Assembly: GCA_947498935.1 (NCBI GenBank)
Contig: CANMMM010000013.1
Location: 1 to 64,000, forward strand
Source: an uncultured Aquimarina sp.
Lineage (GTDB): Bacteria; Bacteroidota; Bacteroidia; Flavobacteriales; Flavobacteriaceae
Length of the DNA: 64,000 bases
Direction: 5' to 3'
Position 1 is the stretch's first letter. Each line of letters begins with the position of its first letter. The notes beneath the pieces are model-generated. The model had not been told where the DNA came from, did no database searches, and saw only the letters and a program-made list of their open reading frames with translations. Position numbers and translations under genes: made by a program. Positions 53,771 through 62,399 of this stretch are shown in pieces.

Positions 53771-54487
53771 ATGGATAATTTTCAAATAGAAACAGCTCAA
53801 AATGTGAGTATACAGCAAAATGCTGCGAGTATTGGTGATCGAATTTTAGCATTCTTAGTCGATTTATTGATCCTCGTTATTTATTCCATCATTGCTATTG
53901 TGCTGATCGAAAGTATTTCTGTTACTTCGGGACAGCAGTGGGTCTATCAATTAGTCTTAGGATTACCTGCTTTTTTATACCATCTCTTATGGGAAACTTT
54001 TTGGGACGGTCAATCTCCAGGAAAAGCATTATTGAAAATTAGAGTCGTACGCTTAGATGGGTCTCGTGCTGCATTATCTAATTATTTGGTGCGTTGGTTG
54101 CTCAGAGTGATCGATATTACACTGGCTTCTGGTGGAGTGGCTGTGGTGACGATCTTATTCAGAGGTTCTGGGCAGCGATTGGGCGATATAGCAGCAACTA
54201 CTACGGTAATTGATGAGAAGCAACGTGTACGATTACAGCAGGCTTTATTTGCTAAAATTCCACAAGATTATGTGCCTACCTACTCGCAGGTAACGGTATT
54301 CGATGATGCTGAAATGCGTAAAATCAAAAATATATTTACAGATGCTAGGCGGAATAGAGAGCATCATATTATTGTACAGCTATCAGATAAAGTAAGCGGC
54401 TTAATGGATGTTACACCAGAAGAAAAACCGCTTCATTTTTTGGCTACAGTGCTTAAAGACTATACGTATTACACCCAAGATTCATAA
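53771..54487 (+). CDS. RDD family membrane protein
   Basis: The start at 53771 (MDNFQIETAQNVSIQQ) is preferred; a longer frame from 53708 starts with TTG and would overlap the SpoIIM-like gene. The 238-residue protein has the RDD domain (about 20-155): ASIGDRILAFLVDLLILVIYSI with the family Arg-Asp pair, YHLLWETFWDGQSPGKALLKIRVV, and LVRWLLRVID. A cytoplasmic helical tail follows. Its companions across the divergent promoter are SpoIIM, MoxR and DUF58, a conserved set. Confidence 0.9.
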   Translation: MDNFQIETAQNVSIQQNAASIGDRILAFLVDLLILVIYSIIAIVLIESISVTSGQQWVYQLVLGLPAFLYHLLWETFWDGQSPGKALLKIRVVRLDGSRAALSNYLVRWLLRVIDITLASGGVAVVTILFRGSGQRLGDIAATTTVIDEKQRVRLQQALFAKIPQDYVPTYSQVTVFDDAEMRKIKNIFTDARRNREHHIIVQLSDKVSGLMDVTPEEKPLHFLATVLKDYTYYTQDS

Positions 54488-54493
54488 CGCCTT

Positions 54494-54606
54494 AAATGAT
54501 GTGAATTTTTAGAGTTCCATAGCGCAGCTATGTCATAAAAATTAATACATTGAATAATAACGTCTTAGTTTTTTGTTGAAATCGAAAAAAAAGTATAAAC
54601 TACTTA
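54494..54606 (-). repeat. MITE-like family A, degenerate copy
   Basis: ATGTGAATTTTTAGAGTTCCATAG and CATAGCGCAGCTATG (a perfect CATAGC/GCTATG hairpin) match the centre of the copy at 39097, and the right end AAAAAAGTATAAACTACTT matches its inverted end. The left end is lost. It begins within 10 bp of the RDD stop codon. Confidence 0.6.
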
Positions 54607-54678
54607 CGTCATTGTTGTGATGTACAACTAAGTTTGTAAATGCAAGGATAATTTTCTAAATAATTTACGCCGTCATTG

Positions 54679-55416
54679 TTATCGGATTATACGCGCTTTG
54701 ATAAAAATATTTTCTTTAGGCCACTCACTGGCATCTACGGGTACATTTGCAATTTTGTCTACGATTTTTATGCCTTTGATAACTTTTCCAAAAATGGTAT
54801 GCTCACCATCTAGGTGTGCTGCTCCGTTTTTAGCGACTACGATAAAGAATTCATAAGGCGTGGAGCGATTCGAGGGGTTGTTTACCCATTGTTTAGACAA
54901 TGCTACAGCGCCTCGATGGTGTTTCAGGCCAGCTACAGGTTCTTGTGGTAAGGTGTAATCTCCAATCTCAAAACGTTTTTGTGCCATTTGAGTACGATCG
55001 CTATTACCACCTTGTATTACAAAACCTTTGGCGACTCGATAGAAAAATGTTTCATCGAAATAGCCTTCTTTAACCAAATAAATGAAATTAGCACGATGCA
55101 TGGGAGTAGCGGTGTAGAGTTGGATATGGATACTACCGAATTTGGTATCGATGGCTACGACAGTTTCGGTGTTTTCTTTTCCATAAGCAGCCATAAATGT
55201 TCGCACATTTTCATTGGTAAGTTTAAATGTTTCTTCTTTGTTTACAGCAGCGGTTGCCTCTTTTTGTAATGGTTGGTTAGTAGGCTGTTGTGCCGTTTTA
55301 GTAGTAGGTGCGGGATTTTTTTGCGTATTTTTTTTTGGAGAATGTGTATCTTCACAATTCGCAAGGCTTGCACAGCAGCAGATACAAAACCCTATAATCC
55401 ATTTTCTAGATGACAT
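54679..55416 (-). CDS. Cyclophilin-type peptidyl-prolyl isomerase, lipoprotein
   Basis: About 245 residues from the ATG at 55416 (MSSRKWIIGFCICC); another ATG at 55425 would add three residues. The signal ends with the lipobox LANC, so it is attached in the envelope. A Thr/Pro/Lys-rich spacer precedes a cyclophilin domain (about 72-245): YLVKEGYFDETFFYRVAKGFVIQGG, then NPSNRSTPYEFFIVV and HLDGEHTIFGKVIKG. The catalytic Arg (FYRV) is kept. It probably assists folding of exported proteins. Its 5' end overlaps the divergent Nudix gene by at least 7 bp. Confidence 0.9.
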   Translation of the reverse strand: MSSRKWIIGFCICCCASLANCEDTHSPKKNTQKNPAPTTKTAQQPTNQPLQKEATAAVNKEETFKLTNENVRTFMAAYGKENTETVVAIDTKFGSIHIQLYTATPMHRANFIYLVKEGYFDETFFYRVAKGFVIQGGNSDRTQMAQKRFEIGDYTLPQEPVAGLKHHRGAVALSKQWVNNPSNRSTPYEFFIVVAKNGAAHLDGEHTIFGKVIKGIKIVDKIANVPVDASEWPKENIFIKARIIR

Positions 55417-56054
55417 TTGATACATTTAAAGAATTAATCCCAAAAATAAAGAAAATGTCAGTACCTGGCGTGTCTGCACATGGCATAATGCTACCAGAGA
55501 TTCGAAAAAAAGAATTGGCAGGGATTGATATCGAATCACGCAACCCTAGACATGCGGCTGTGATGATGTTATTGTATCCTGTAGCAGATGCCATGCATCT
55601 GGTGTTAATCCTAAGACCCCAGTATGAAGGGGTGCATTCTGGGCAAGTGGCATTACCTGGGGGGAAGGTAGAACCAGAAGATACAACATATCATGCAGCA
55701 GCCCTACGCGAAACCTATGAAGAGGTAGGTGTGGCGATAGAAACGGTACATTCATTAAAAGAATTGACCAAGGTGTATATTCCTCCTTCTAATTTTTGGG
55801 TGCACCCATTTGTAGGATATGCTACAAAACGCCCTGATTTTGTACTACAAGAAGAAGAGGTAGCTGCTATTATAGAAATTCCTATCGATGCTTTATTAGA
55901 TGACGCAAATATTACTTCTAAAGAAAAGAAAACATCTTATGCGCAGAAAATAGAGGTACCAGCCTTTGAACTAGGAGGTTATGTGGTTTGGGGTGCTACG
56001 GCTATGATGCTAAGTGAACTAAAAAACCTTTTTGCATCCGCATTAGTAGTATGA
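55410..56054 (+). CDS. CoA pyrophosphatase (Nudix hydrolase)
   Basis: A 214-residue cytoplasmic Nudix enzyme that splits CoA and its derivatives to 4'-phosphopantetheine and 3',5'-ADP. The CoAse-type Nudix box is GGKVEPEDTTYHAAALRETYEEVG, one residue longer than the general box as is usual in this subfamily, preceded by the LLILRPQYEGVHSGQVALPGG-type CoA signature (LRPQYEGVHSGQVALP). The start at MTFDTFKELIPKIKK is chosen because this N terminus is conserved among flavobacterial members; a later ATG at 55455 is possible. Start overlaps the divergent cyclophilin gene. Confidence 0.9.
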   Translation: MTFDTFKELIPKIKKMSVPGVSAHGIMLPEIRKKELAGIDIESRNPRHAAVMMLLYPVADAMHLVLILRPQYEGVHSGQVALPGGKVEPEDTTYHAAALRETYEEVGVAIETVHSLKELTKVYIPPSNFWVHPFVGYATKRPDFVLQEEEVAAIIEIPIDALLDDANITSKEKKTSYAQKIEVPAFELGGYVVWGATAMMLSELKNLFASALVV

Positions 56055-56211
56055 TTTTGTATATTTGGCACTGTTTTATTTTTAATGTTTGGAAGATTTT
56101 AACACGCCAAAGGCTTAAAATTCTTACACTTATTCTTATTTTGAATGTGAGATAATAGTGTGTAGACGTGTTGATTTATCACAGCATTCGTAATTTATTT
56201 TGTTTTATTTT

Positions 56212-57015
56212 ATGGGATTGTTAAAAAGAAATCCTTTTGGTCATATACTCATTGTAAAAACCTGGCTGATCAGAATTCTAGGCGCTATGACGCATAGACG
56301 CTACAGAGGTTTTAATGAGTTACAAATTGAGGGTAGTGAGGTATTTAAAGATTTACCCGAGACAAATGTATTGTTTGTGTCGAATCATCAAACATATTTT
56401 GCAGATGTAGTGGCCATGTTTCATGTTTTTAATGCAAGTTTGAGTGGTAGAACAGATTCTATCAAAAACATAGGCTATTTATGGAACCCGAAGCTCAATT
56501 TATATTATGTAGCGGCTAAAGAAACGATGCGCGCTGGATTATTAGCCAGAATATTAGCGTATGCAGGTGCAATCACTGTAGAACGCACATGGAGGTCGAA
56601 AGGAAAAGAGATCAATCGCCAAGTAAAAATGAGCGATATCACCAATATCCGACGTGCCTTAGAAGATGGATGGGTGATTACTTTTCCACAGGGAACTACC
56701 AAGCCTTTTAAACCGATCCGAAAAGGAACAGCACACATCATTAGACAGTATAAACCAATCGTAATTCCGATTGTGATCGATGGGTTTAGAAGATCCTTTG
56801 ATAAAAAAGGAATTCGTATTAAGAAACGTGGTATTTTGCAGTCGATGGTGATTAAAAAGCCATTAGATATCGATTACGAAAACGATTCTATCGATGACAT
56901 CGTTAGTAAACTAGAATACGCTATTGAGCAACATCCATCGTTCTTAAAAGTGATCCCTCAGGCAGAGCTAGAAGCCGAAGAAGAATTGAATAAAAAGAGA
57001 CGTTTCGAATATTAG
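56212..57015 (+). CDS. Lysophospholipid (1-acylglycerol-3-phosphate) acyltransferase family protein
   Basis: A 267-residue membrane-associated acyltransferase of the PlsC family, which esterifies a lysophospholipid or similar acceptor. The start at 56212 (MGLLKRNPFGH) is preferred over a TTG four codons earlier. Motif I reads NHQTYFAD, so His and Asp are separated by five residues, not the four of the canonical HX4D box. Motif III is FPQGTTKPFKPIRKG, with Gln where FPEGTR has Glu. The other features (ITVERTW, PIVIPIVIDGFRRSF) fit. The two changes occur together and suggest a subfamily with altered chemistry. A short family A hairpin lies 7 bp after the stop. Confidence 0.82.
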   Translation: MGLLKRNPFGHILIVKTWLIRILGAMTHRRYRGFNELQIEGSEVFKDLPETNVLFVSNHQTYFADVVAMFHVFNASLSGRTDSIKNIGYLWNPKLNLYYVAAKETMRAGLLARILAYAGAITVERTWRSKGKEINRQVKMSDITNIRRALEDGWVITFPQGTTKPFKPIRKGTAHIIRQYKPIVIPIVIDGFRRSFDKKGIRIKKRGILQSMVIKKPLDIDYENDSIDDIVSKLEYAIEQHPSFLKVIPQAELEAEEELNKKRRFEY

Positions 57016-57021
57016 ACATAT

Positions 57022-57080
57022 TGAAGTGGTTTATACTTTTTATAATTTGCTATAAAATCGAAAAAGTTTAAATCACTTCA
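57022..57080 (+). repeat. MITE-like family A, minimal hairpin copy
   Basis: 59 bp: TGAAGTGGTTTATACTTTTT, about 18 bases of middle, and AAAAAGTTTAAATCACTTCA. It is essentially the two ends of the element with the interior deleted, and would fold as a long hairpin directly after the acyltransferase gene, possibly acting as its terminator. Confidence 0.8.
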
Positions 57081-57165
57081 CTGCTATGTTTTTTATACAC
57101 CCATATCTTTTAGTAGAAAGAATAGGTGTCATATTGATTGATCCTTAATATACGTAAACGTGTTT

Positions 57166-57255
57166 TTGCGTTAGGGATAGGAGCGGCATCCTTTTTTGGT
57201 TTTTTTGTAAAACCAAAAAAGATATAGCGGATAGCCCGACCCTTGGGGAACGCCC
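57166..57255 (-). repeat. REP-like repeat, copy F, with replaced hairpin
   Basis: It keeps the outer parts of the family (GGGCGTTCCCCAAGGGTCGG, ending CCCTAACGCAA on the minus strand) but the central hairpin is a different one: ATCTTTTTTGG / CCAAAAAAGGAT. The overall length stays at 90 bp. Confidence 0.85.
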
Positions 57256-57521
57256 AATTGATCAAAGAACGATGTGTACTAGCTATTACAAATAATTATT
57301 TTAGGTACTTGCAGAAATAGTGATTTTTTAGTTTTGTAAGGCAGGTGTTGCTGTTTTGTGAATTTTGTAAGGGATGTATTGTTAAATTATGATAAATTTA
57401 GACTGAAAATCAGTGTTTTTTTAAAACCAATTTGTTTGGAAATTCTACATTTTTATGACTCATAAAATAATTCGAAAACATACACGTTTTTAGTCTATTG
57501 GTATTGATTATCTAGGACACA

Positions 57522-59414
57522 ATGAAACTTTTTAAGTACACTATTTTTTCACTCATCGCCGTATGCACCATAAGTACACATGTACAGGCTCAGACGGGTT
57601 TAAGTTTTTGTAACGGAAACTCTGGTGATCCCATTTTTGTAGAAGATTTTGGCACAGGCACTGTAAATGGACCTGCTTTACCTGCTGGAATCACAAATTA
57701 TAATTACGATGATGGTCTGGATGGTAATAATTTTCCTGATGGGAGTTATACGATCACAAGTAACATAGCTTTTTTTGATTGGCACGGCCCTAGCGATCAT
57801 ACTGAAGACGATGTGAATGGGAGGAGTTTGGTAGTGAACGCTGCTTTTGCAGCCAATGAGTTTTATAGATTGCCTGTTACGGGCTTGTGTGGAAATACGA
57901 CCTATGAGTTTTCTGCTTGGCTCGTCAATTTACATCCAGCTATGTCAGGATGTGGTACAGGACTACCTATTAATGTAAAATTTGAAATACTTGATAATAC
58001 AGGAGCAACTTTACTAGCAGAAGGAGATACAGGTGATATTAATGCCGCAAATGCTCCTGTATGGGAAGAGTATGCTATTGTATTTACTACTTCACCAGGA
58101 CAAGATGAAGTGATTTTAGTGATGAGTAATAATGGAATTGGAGGTTGTGGTAATGATTTAGCGATTGATGATATTACCTTCAAAACCTGTGGAGATTCTG
58201 TAGAGATTGCCGATGCCGAAAATAATACCAGTGCTAGTGAGTGTCCGAGTAATGCACCTTTATCGATTACACTGATGGCTACACCAGATTCGAGTATATT
58301 TATGAATCATGTCTACCAATGGCAGTCGAGTAATGACGGAGGAACGAGTTGGATAGATATTGTGGGAGCTACCTCAGATGTGCTCACTACAGAGCCTGTA
58401 AGTGTAGCAACTACATATCGTGTAAAGGTGGCGCAAGATCCTGCGAATCTGACCAATGATTCGTGTATTACGCTGTCAGATGTATATGAATTAGATTTTA
58501 CGAACATCATTGCAGAACCAGTAAGTGATGGAGATCAATCTAGATGTCCCTCAGATACCAATCCTGTAACCCTTTCAGTTACCGTACCAGCAGGTACTAC
58601 AGTAGATTGGTATGATGATGCGGTAGGAGGAACGCTACTAGCAGCAAATAGTACGACATACCAGACCAACGCATTGGGAACTTTTTATGCAGAGGCGCTG
58701 AATGTAGCGACAGGGTGTATTTCTGAAGTACGTACAGAGGTTATTATTAACCTTTTGGAAACCCCTGATGTAGAAGACCAGACATTAGATATATGTGATG
58801 GAGGTACGACCTCATTAGATGCTACGTTTCCGAATGCTACCTATCTGTGGAGTACAGGAGAGACTACGCCGCAGATTATAGTCAATGCAGCAGGTACGTA
58901 TACTGTAGATATCACAAATGCGGATAGCTGTAGTGCTAGCCAAACATTTACAGTAGTAGCTGCAATGCTACCAGAGATTCAGAATGTAGTTACTAGCGAA
59001 GATGATATTATCGTGAGTACTACAGTGGTTGGTAATTTTACGTATTCATTAGACGGAGTGAATTTTCAGGATAGTAATGTGTTTGAAAATGTACCTGGAG
59101 GGTTGTATACGATCTCTGTTAGAAATGATTGTGGGGTAGCTACTAGAGAGCATACTCATATTGTATTTCCAGCATTTTTTACCCCGAATAATGATCGTAT
59201 TCATGACTTATGGCAAATAGAAGGAATTTCTAATTTCCCTACCGCTAATGTGTACATATTCAATAGACACGGGAAATTATTAAGACAATTATCTCCTAGT
59301 AGTTTAGGATGGGACGGAAATTACCTCGGTAGACAAATGCCCTCTTCAGAGTATTGGTTTAGAGCTACTATAGATGGCGAGGAAGTACGAGGACATTTTT
59401 CATTGATTCGATAA
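57522..59414 (+). CDS. T9SS type-B (gliding motility C-terminal domain) surface protein
   Basis: A 630-residue exported protein. Signal peptide 1-23 (ending HVQAQ); then a domain with repeated beta strands and paired Cys (about 25-235, ending in IDDITFKTCG), which resembles secreted sugar- or cell-binding modules; two or three Ig/PKD-like segments (about 240-400, 405-490; WYDDAVGGTLLAANSTTYQT is an Ig-like-fold hallmark of the family); and from about 545 the gliding-motility-associated C-terminal domain (FFTPNNDRIHDLWQI, VYIFNRHGKLL, WDGNYLGRQMPSSEYWF), which is the type-B sorting signal of T9SS. It is monocistronic and probably a surface adhesin. Confidence 0.88.
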   Translation: MKLFKYTIFSLIAVCTISTHVQAQTGLSFCNGNSGDPIFVEDFGTGTVNGPALPAGITNYNYDDGLDGNNFPDGSYTITSNIAFFDWHGPSDHTEDDVNGRSLVVNAAFAANEFYRLPVTGLCGNTTYEFSAWLVNLHPAMSGCGTGLPINVKFEILDNTGATLLAEGDTGDINAANAPVWEEYAIVFTTSPGQDEVILVMSNNGIGGCGNDLAIDDITFKTCGDSVEIADAENNTSASECPSNAPLSITLMATPDSSIFMNHVYQWQSSNDGGTSWIDIVGATSDVLTTEPVSVATTYRVKVAQDPANLTNDSCITLSDVYELDFTNIIAEPVSDGDQSRCPSDTNPVTLSVTVPAGTTVDWYDDAVGGTLLAANSTTYQTNALGTFYAEALNVATGCISEVRTEVIINLLETPDVEDQTLDICDGGTTSLDATFPNATYLWSTGETTPQIIVNAAGTYTVDITNADSCSASQTFTVVAAMLPEIQNVVTSEDDIIVSTTVVGNFTYSLDGVNFQDSNVFENVPGGLYTISVRNDCGVATREHTHIVFPAFFTPNNDRIHDLWQIEGISNFPTANVYIFNRHGKLLRQLSPSSLGWDGNYLGRQMPSSEYWFRATIDGEEVRGHFSLIR

Positions 59415-59491
59415 TATTCTTTTACAATAGTACTGTTTAGTTTTTTTTTATGCTAGGGTGTTGATAGAGAGTATGTATGTATGCTTTTAAT

Positions 59492-59650
59492 GAACGCATC
59501 TTAATTTTTTGTTTTTGACCAAAAATGAGAAGAAATTTGACTGAATAAGGCACTTTTGGTAATTAATAGCAGCGCTACGGATAAAAACAATAACGAAATA
59601 CAGGTGAATTTCAGTCATTTTTCAGGAAAAAGAGAAAGTCAAGATGAGCT
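59492..59650 (+). repeat. MITE-like family B element, full copy
   Basis: It aligns over its length with 25492-25651: left end GAACGCATCTTAATTTTTTG, centre ATAGCAGCGCTACGGA, right end AAAGTCAAGATGAGCTT. The following bases contain a further hairpin, GCATTTT (59676) / AAAATGC (59701), in the leader of the next gene. Confidence 0.8.
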
Positions 59651-59806
59651 TAATATGGTTTTAGCGTAGTGAAAAGCATTTTTATGCGTTGATCGCAACA
59701 AAAATGCAATTCAACGAAACTAAATTGCAACTCACCGACTTTGGTAACTATTCCTGTGTTTTATGAGGCATCTTTGTAGTGTACAATAACTAAAAAACCA
59801 CTACTC

Positions 59807-60346
59807 ATGAAACCTTTAACGATATTACTAGCCATTGGAATTTTCGTAACAAACGTAGTTACTACATATGCACAGACAGCTACTCCGCTAAAAAAAGGAA
59901 TCTATCGTACGTTTGAGGAATTTAGAAATAATGCCCCATCTATCGAGTTAAGATATGATATTACTTCTGTAGAAAAAAACACAGGTGGTGTCGTAAAGGG
60001 AACGCAAACAATTTTCTATGCTTTAGATACACATAAATATACAGCTCAAAAAATAGGAAGAGTGTATGGATTCTGTGATGGGAAAAATGTGTATATCAAT
60101 GAATACCGCCCTAAGTTAAAAGCTAGTACCTTGTTTATGAAAGTGCAAAAGGTGGGGAATTATAGCGTTTTTGAATACAAAACAACAGCAGGTATGCTTG
60201 CCTTAAAGAGCAAAAATAGAGTAGTAGACATGATTACAGGAAAGATCAAAGTAGTGACTAGGAAATACTTAGAGCGTTTGTTTAACGATACCAGAATTGT
60301 AGCTACCGCTATTCCATTCCCTGCTGTAGCAAGCCTAGGAAAATAA
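59807..60346 (+). CDS. Small exported protein of unknown function
   Basis: A 179-residue protein with a clear signal peptide (1-23, ending TYAQT). The mature part is mostly beta: KKGIYRTFEEFRNNAPSIELRYDI at the start, YRTFEEFRNNxP being a recurrent motif in Bacteroidota exported proteins, then TIFYALDTHKYTAQKIGRVYGFCDGKNVYINEYRPK. A single Cys. I do not know the function. It is followed by a strong hairpin at 60402 and convergent to the metalloprotease gene. Confidence 0.75.
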   Translation: MKPLTILLAIGIFVTNVVTTYAQTATPLKKGIYRTFEEFRNNAPSIELRYDITSVEKNTGGVVKGTQTIFYALDTHKYTAQKIGRVYGFCDGKNVYINEYRPKLKASTLFMKVQKVGNYSVFEYKTTAGMLALKSKNRVVDMITGKIKVVTRKYLERLFNDTRIVATAIPFPAVASLGK

Positions 60347-60401
60347 ATCAATATGCCCCGACATACCCCATAGCATACACACCATTTTATACACAAACAA
60401 G

Positions 60402-60433
60402 CGACGGTGATCTTAGTCATAAGATCACCGTCG
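60402..60433. terminator. Strong hairpin between convergent genes
   Basis: A perfect 14-bp stem CGACGGTGATCTTA / TAAGATCACCGTCG with a GTCA loop between two convergent genes. It has no T-run on either side, so its class is less sure than its structure. Confidence 0.65.
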
Positions 60434-60484
60434 TGGTATACAGGCATACTATAGAGAAAGACTATGGTATGCTTTGCTAGCTAT

Positions 60485-61708
60485 TTATAAGCATTCTGTA
60501 GCAGCAGTACATCCATTATCGGCTGCTTGCTGTGCAGATTCATAGCACTGTCCGCAGAAGAAATACTTCCATGGTTTAGACTGATCACACTGTTGTGTAT
60601 TAGGTTGGCAGCTAGCATCCGCAGTGGAAGTACACGCATTGGCTTCTTGACATCCATTATCTACTGCTTGTTGTGCAGATTCATAGCACTGTCCACAGAA
60701 GAAATACTTCCACGGTTTTGACTGATCACATTGCTGTGCATTAGGTTGACACTCGATAGAGAGTTCTACACAAGCACTAGCCTCTGTACATCCATTATCT
60801 ACCGCTTGTTTTGGCGATTCATAGCATTGTCCGCAGAAGAAATATCTCCATGGTTTAGATTGGTCACATTGCTGTGCATTAGGGATACAACCATTGGTAT
60901 CATCCTGTCCGTATAAATAACGTAATGCAATGCGGTCTTGTTCTGTAAATTCGCTTACATCATGTCCGCAGCTTTTCATTACAGAATCTACAAAATCTCC
61001 AGTAGCATCCGTACCTGGGATCTGAATCGTTTGGTTAGATCGTGGTCTAAATACGACATTGCCCCCACAAGATCTTTTGGTGCTCCAGTCAGAATGTGTT
61101 AAGCCTAGTGCGTGTCCGATTTCTTGTAAGAATACGGCTTTCCATTCGCTTTCGCTTAGCGGAGTGATTTTTTGTCTATTGATGGTAATTCCTCCTCCAG
61201 GATTTCCATTAAAAGGCAAGAAGGTTTCTCCTGCTTGTTTAGGATCTACCGTCTGCCCTAGATAGACTACTATGTCTCCTGGCTGTGTTCCGATACTAAA
61301 GGTAAAGCTCAGTTGTAAGTCTAAGGCATTGTAATCTGCCAATGCCGCAGCTAGCGCATCATCTAATCGATCTGTAAGCCCTCTAGAGACTACTTGTATG
61401 GTACGGGGTGTGCTTACATCTACTAGCTCTATTACATGCGAAGCTTTGCTAGTAGTTGCATACTGATCGAGTTGCGTTACAGGAATTAACAATCCATTGA
61501 CAGCAACTACCTCTACAGCAGTTCCTGCTGCGGTGGTTACAGTAGCAAATTCTGCTCCTTCTGGATGGATACCCATAGCAGGTAGTAGTTCTTGGAGCTG
61601 CGCTGTGGTGTAGGCGTCAGTCTCCGTGTTTAAAGTTTCTTGTTCACAGGCTACAAATAGAAAAGAGAATAGTAGCACAATGAGCATCATTGGTTTTTGT
61701 AAAAACAT
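60485..61708 (-). CDS. Secreted M57-like metalloprotease homologue with altered zinc site
   Basis: The start at 61708 (MFLQKPMMLIVLLFSFLFVAC) gives 407 residues and a lipoprotein signal; the frame upstream to 61849 looks non-coding. A propeptide-like part (20-100) precedes a matrixin/M57-like domain (about 105-260). The zinc motif, normally HEIGHxxGxxH, reads QEIGHALGLTH: Gln195, Glu196, His199, His205. Other family features are normal (GGGITINRQKI, VMKSCGHDVSEFTEQDRIALRYLYG). From about 270 come three ~40-residue repeats, each PNAQQCDQSKPW-x-YFFCGQCYES with six Cys. Either it is an inactive or differently binding homologue, or CAA is an error for CAC/CAT. Confidence 0.8.
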   Translation of the reverse strand: MFLQKPMMLIVLLFSFLFVACEQETLNTETDAYTTAQLQELLPAMGIHPEGAEFATVTTAAGTAVEVVAVNGLLIPVTQLDQYATTSKASHVIELVDVSTPRTIQVVSRGLTDRLDDALAAALADYNALDLQLSFTFSIGTQPGDIVVYLGQTVDPKQAGETFLPFNGNPGGGITINRQKITPLSESEWKAVFLQEIGHALGLTHSDWSTKRSCGGNVVFRPRSNQTIQIPGTDATGDFVDSVMKSCGHDVSEFTEQDRIALRYLYGQDDTNGCIPNAQQCDQSKPWRYFFCGQCYESPKQAVDNGCTEASACVELSIECQPNAQQCDQSKPWKYFFCGQCYESAQQAVDNGCQEANACTSTADASCQPNTQQCDQSKPWKYFFCGQCYESAQQAADNGCTAATECL

Positions 61709-61848
61709 GGTTAATTTTTTTTGGTTAATCCTACGAAGTTGCAAAAAACCACACAAATAATATGGTTTTTTAGGGGTTTTTTTCTTGTAAAAAAGAGTTG
61801 TTTTGTAGATGAATACTACTAAACTGTTTTGTGTCTGGATAGTACGCA

Positions 61849-62399
61849 TGTGAATTGTAACGATTACTTACTATTAGTAAGTGATGGAGGGTAACATTAT
61901 GCGCATGTGTTCTTGTTGTGTTTATCTCAGATTGTGAATTAGAGTTATCTGTATCGTATGAATAGTAATTGCTAAAAATCATGAAGCGTTAAAAAAACAA
62001 TAGAAAAAAGGGTAACATTTGCTTTAAAAAATACACTATGATAATGAAGCGTGTTTCATTTTTGATAGTGATTACATCTAGAATATACGCATAAAAGCAT
62101 GTTTAGCTATAAAACATCAAAAGTATACAGTATTTAGATAAGGGAATATTCGGTTGATTCGTAGTGTTTTAGTATTTTTCACTAGTACTATCGATAGGTA
62201 CCTTAATTCATACGATGTACGCTTTTGTTTTTTGGTATTTGAGCGACTCTTTCTAGCTTTTTTTAGGGAATGGAAAAAGAATATTCTGGATTTCCAAAAG
62301 TAGTAAACTTGCAACCAAATACTCTTATTAACAGTTCGTATAGATATACTATTTTACTAATGGAGTGATTCAAATCACTTCAATAAAAAACAAACTATA
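61849..62399. other. Intergenic region without supported gene
   Basis: About 550 AT-rich bases. I see no gene. At 62364-62382 GTGATTCAAATCACTTCA is a collapsed family A end (a small hairpin GTGATT / AATCAC), 18 bp before the amidohydrolase start. Confidence 0.45.

Noticed and set aside
61770..61982. 70-codon minus-strand frame upstream of the metalloprotease
   Set aside because: It has unusual composition, no start signal, and overlaps the non-coding extension of the protease frame.
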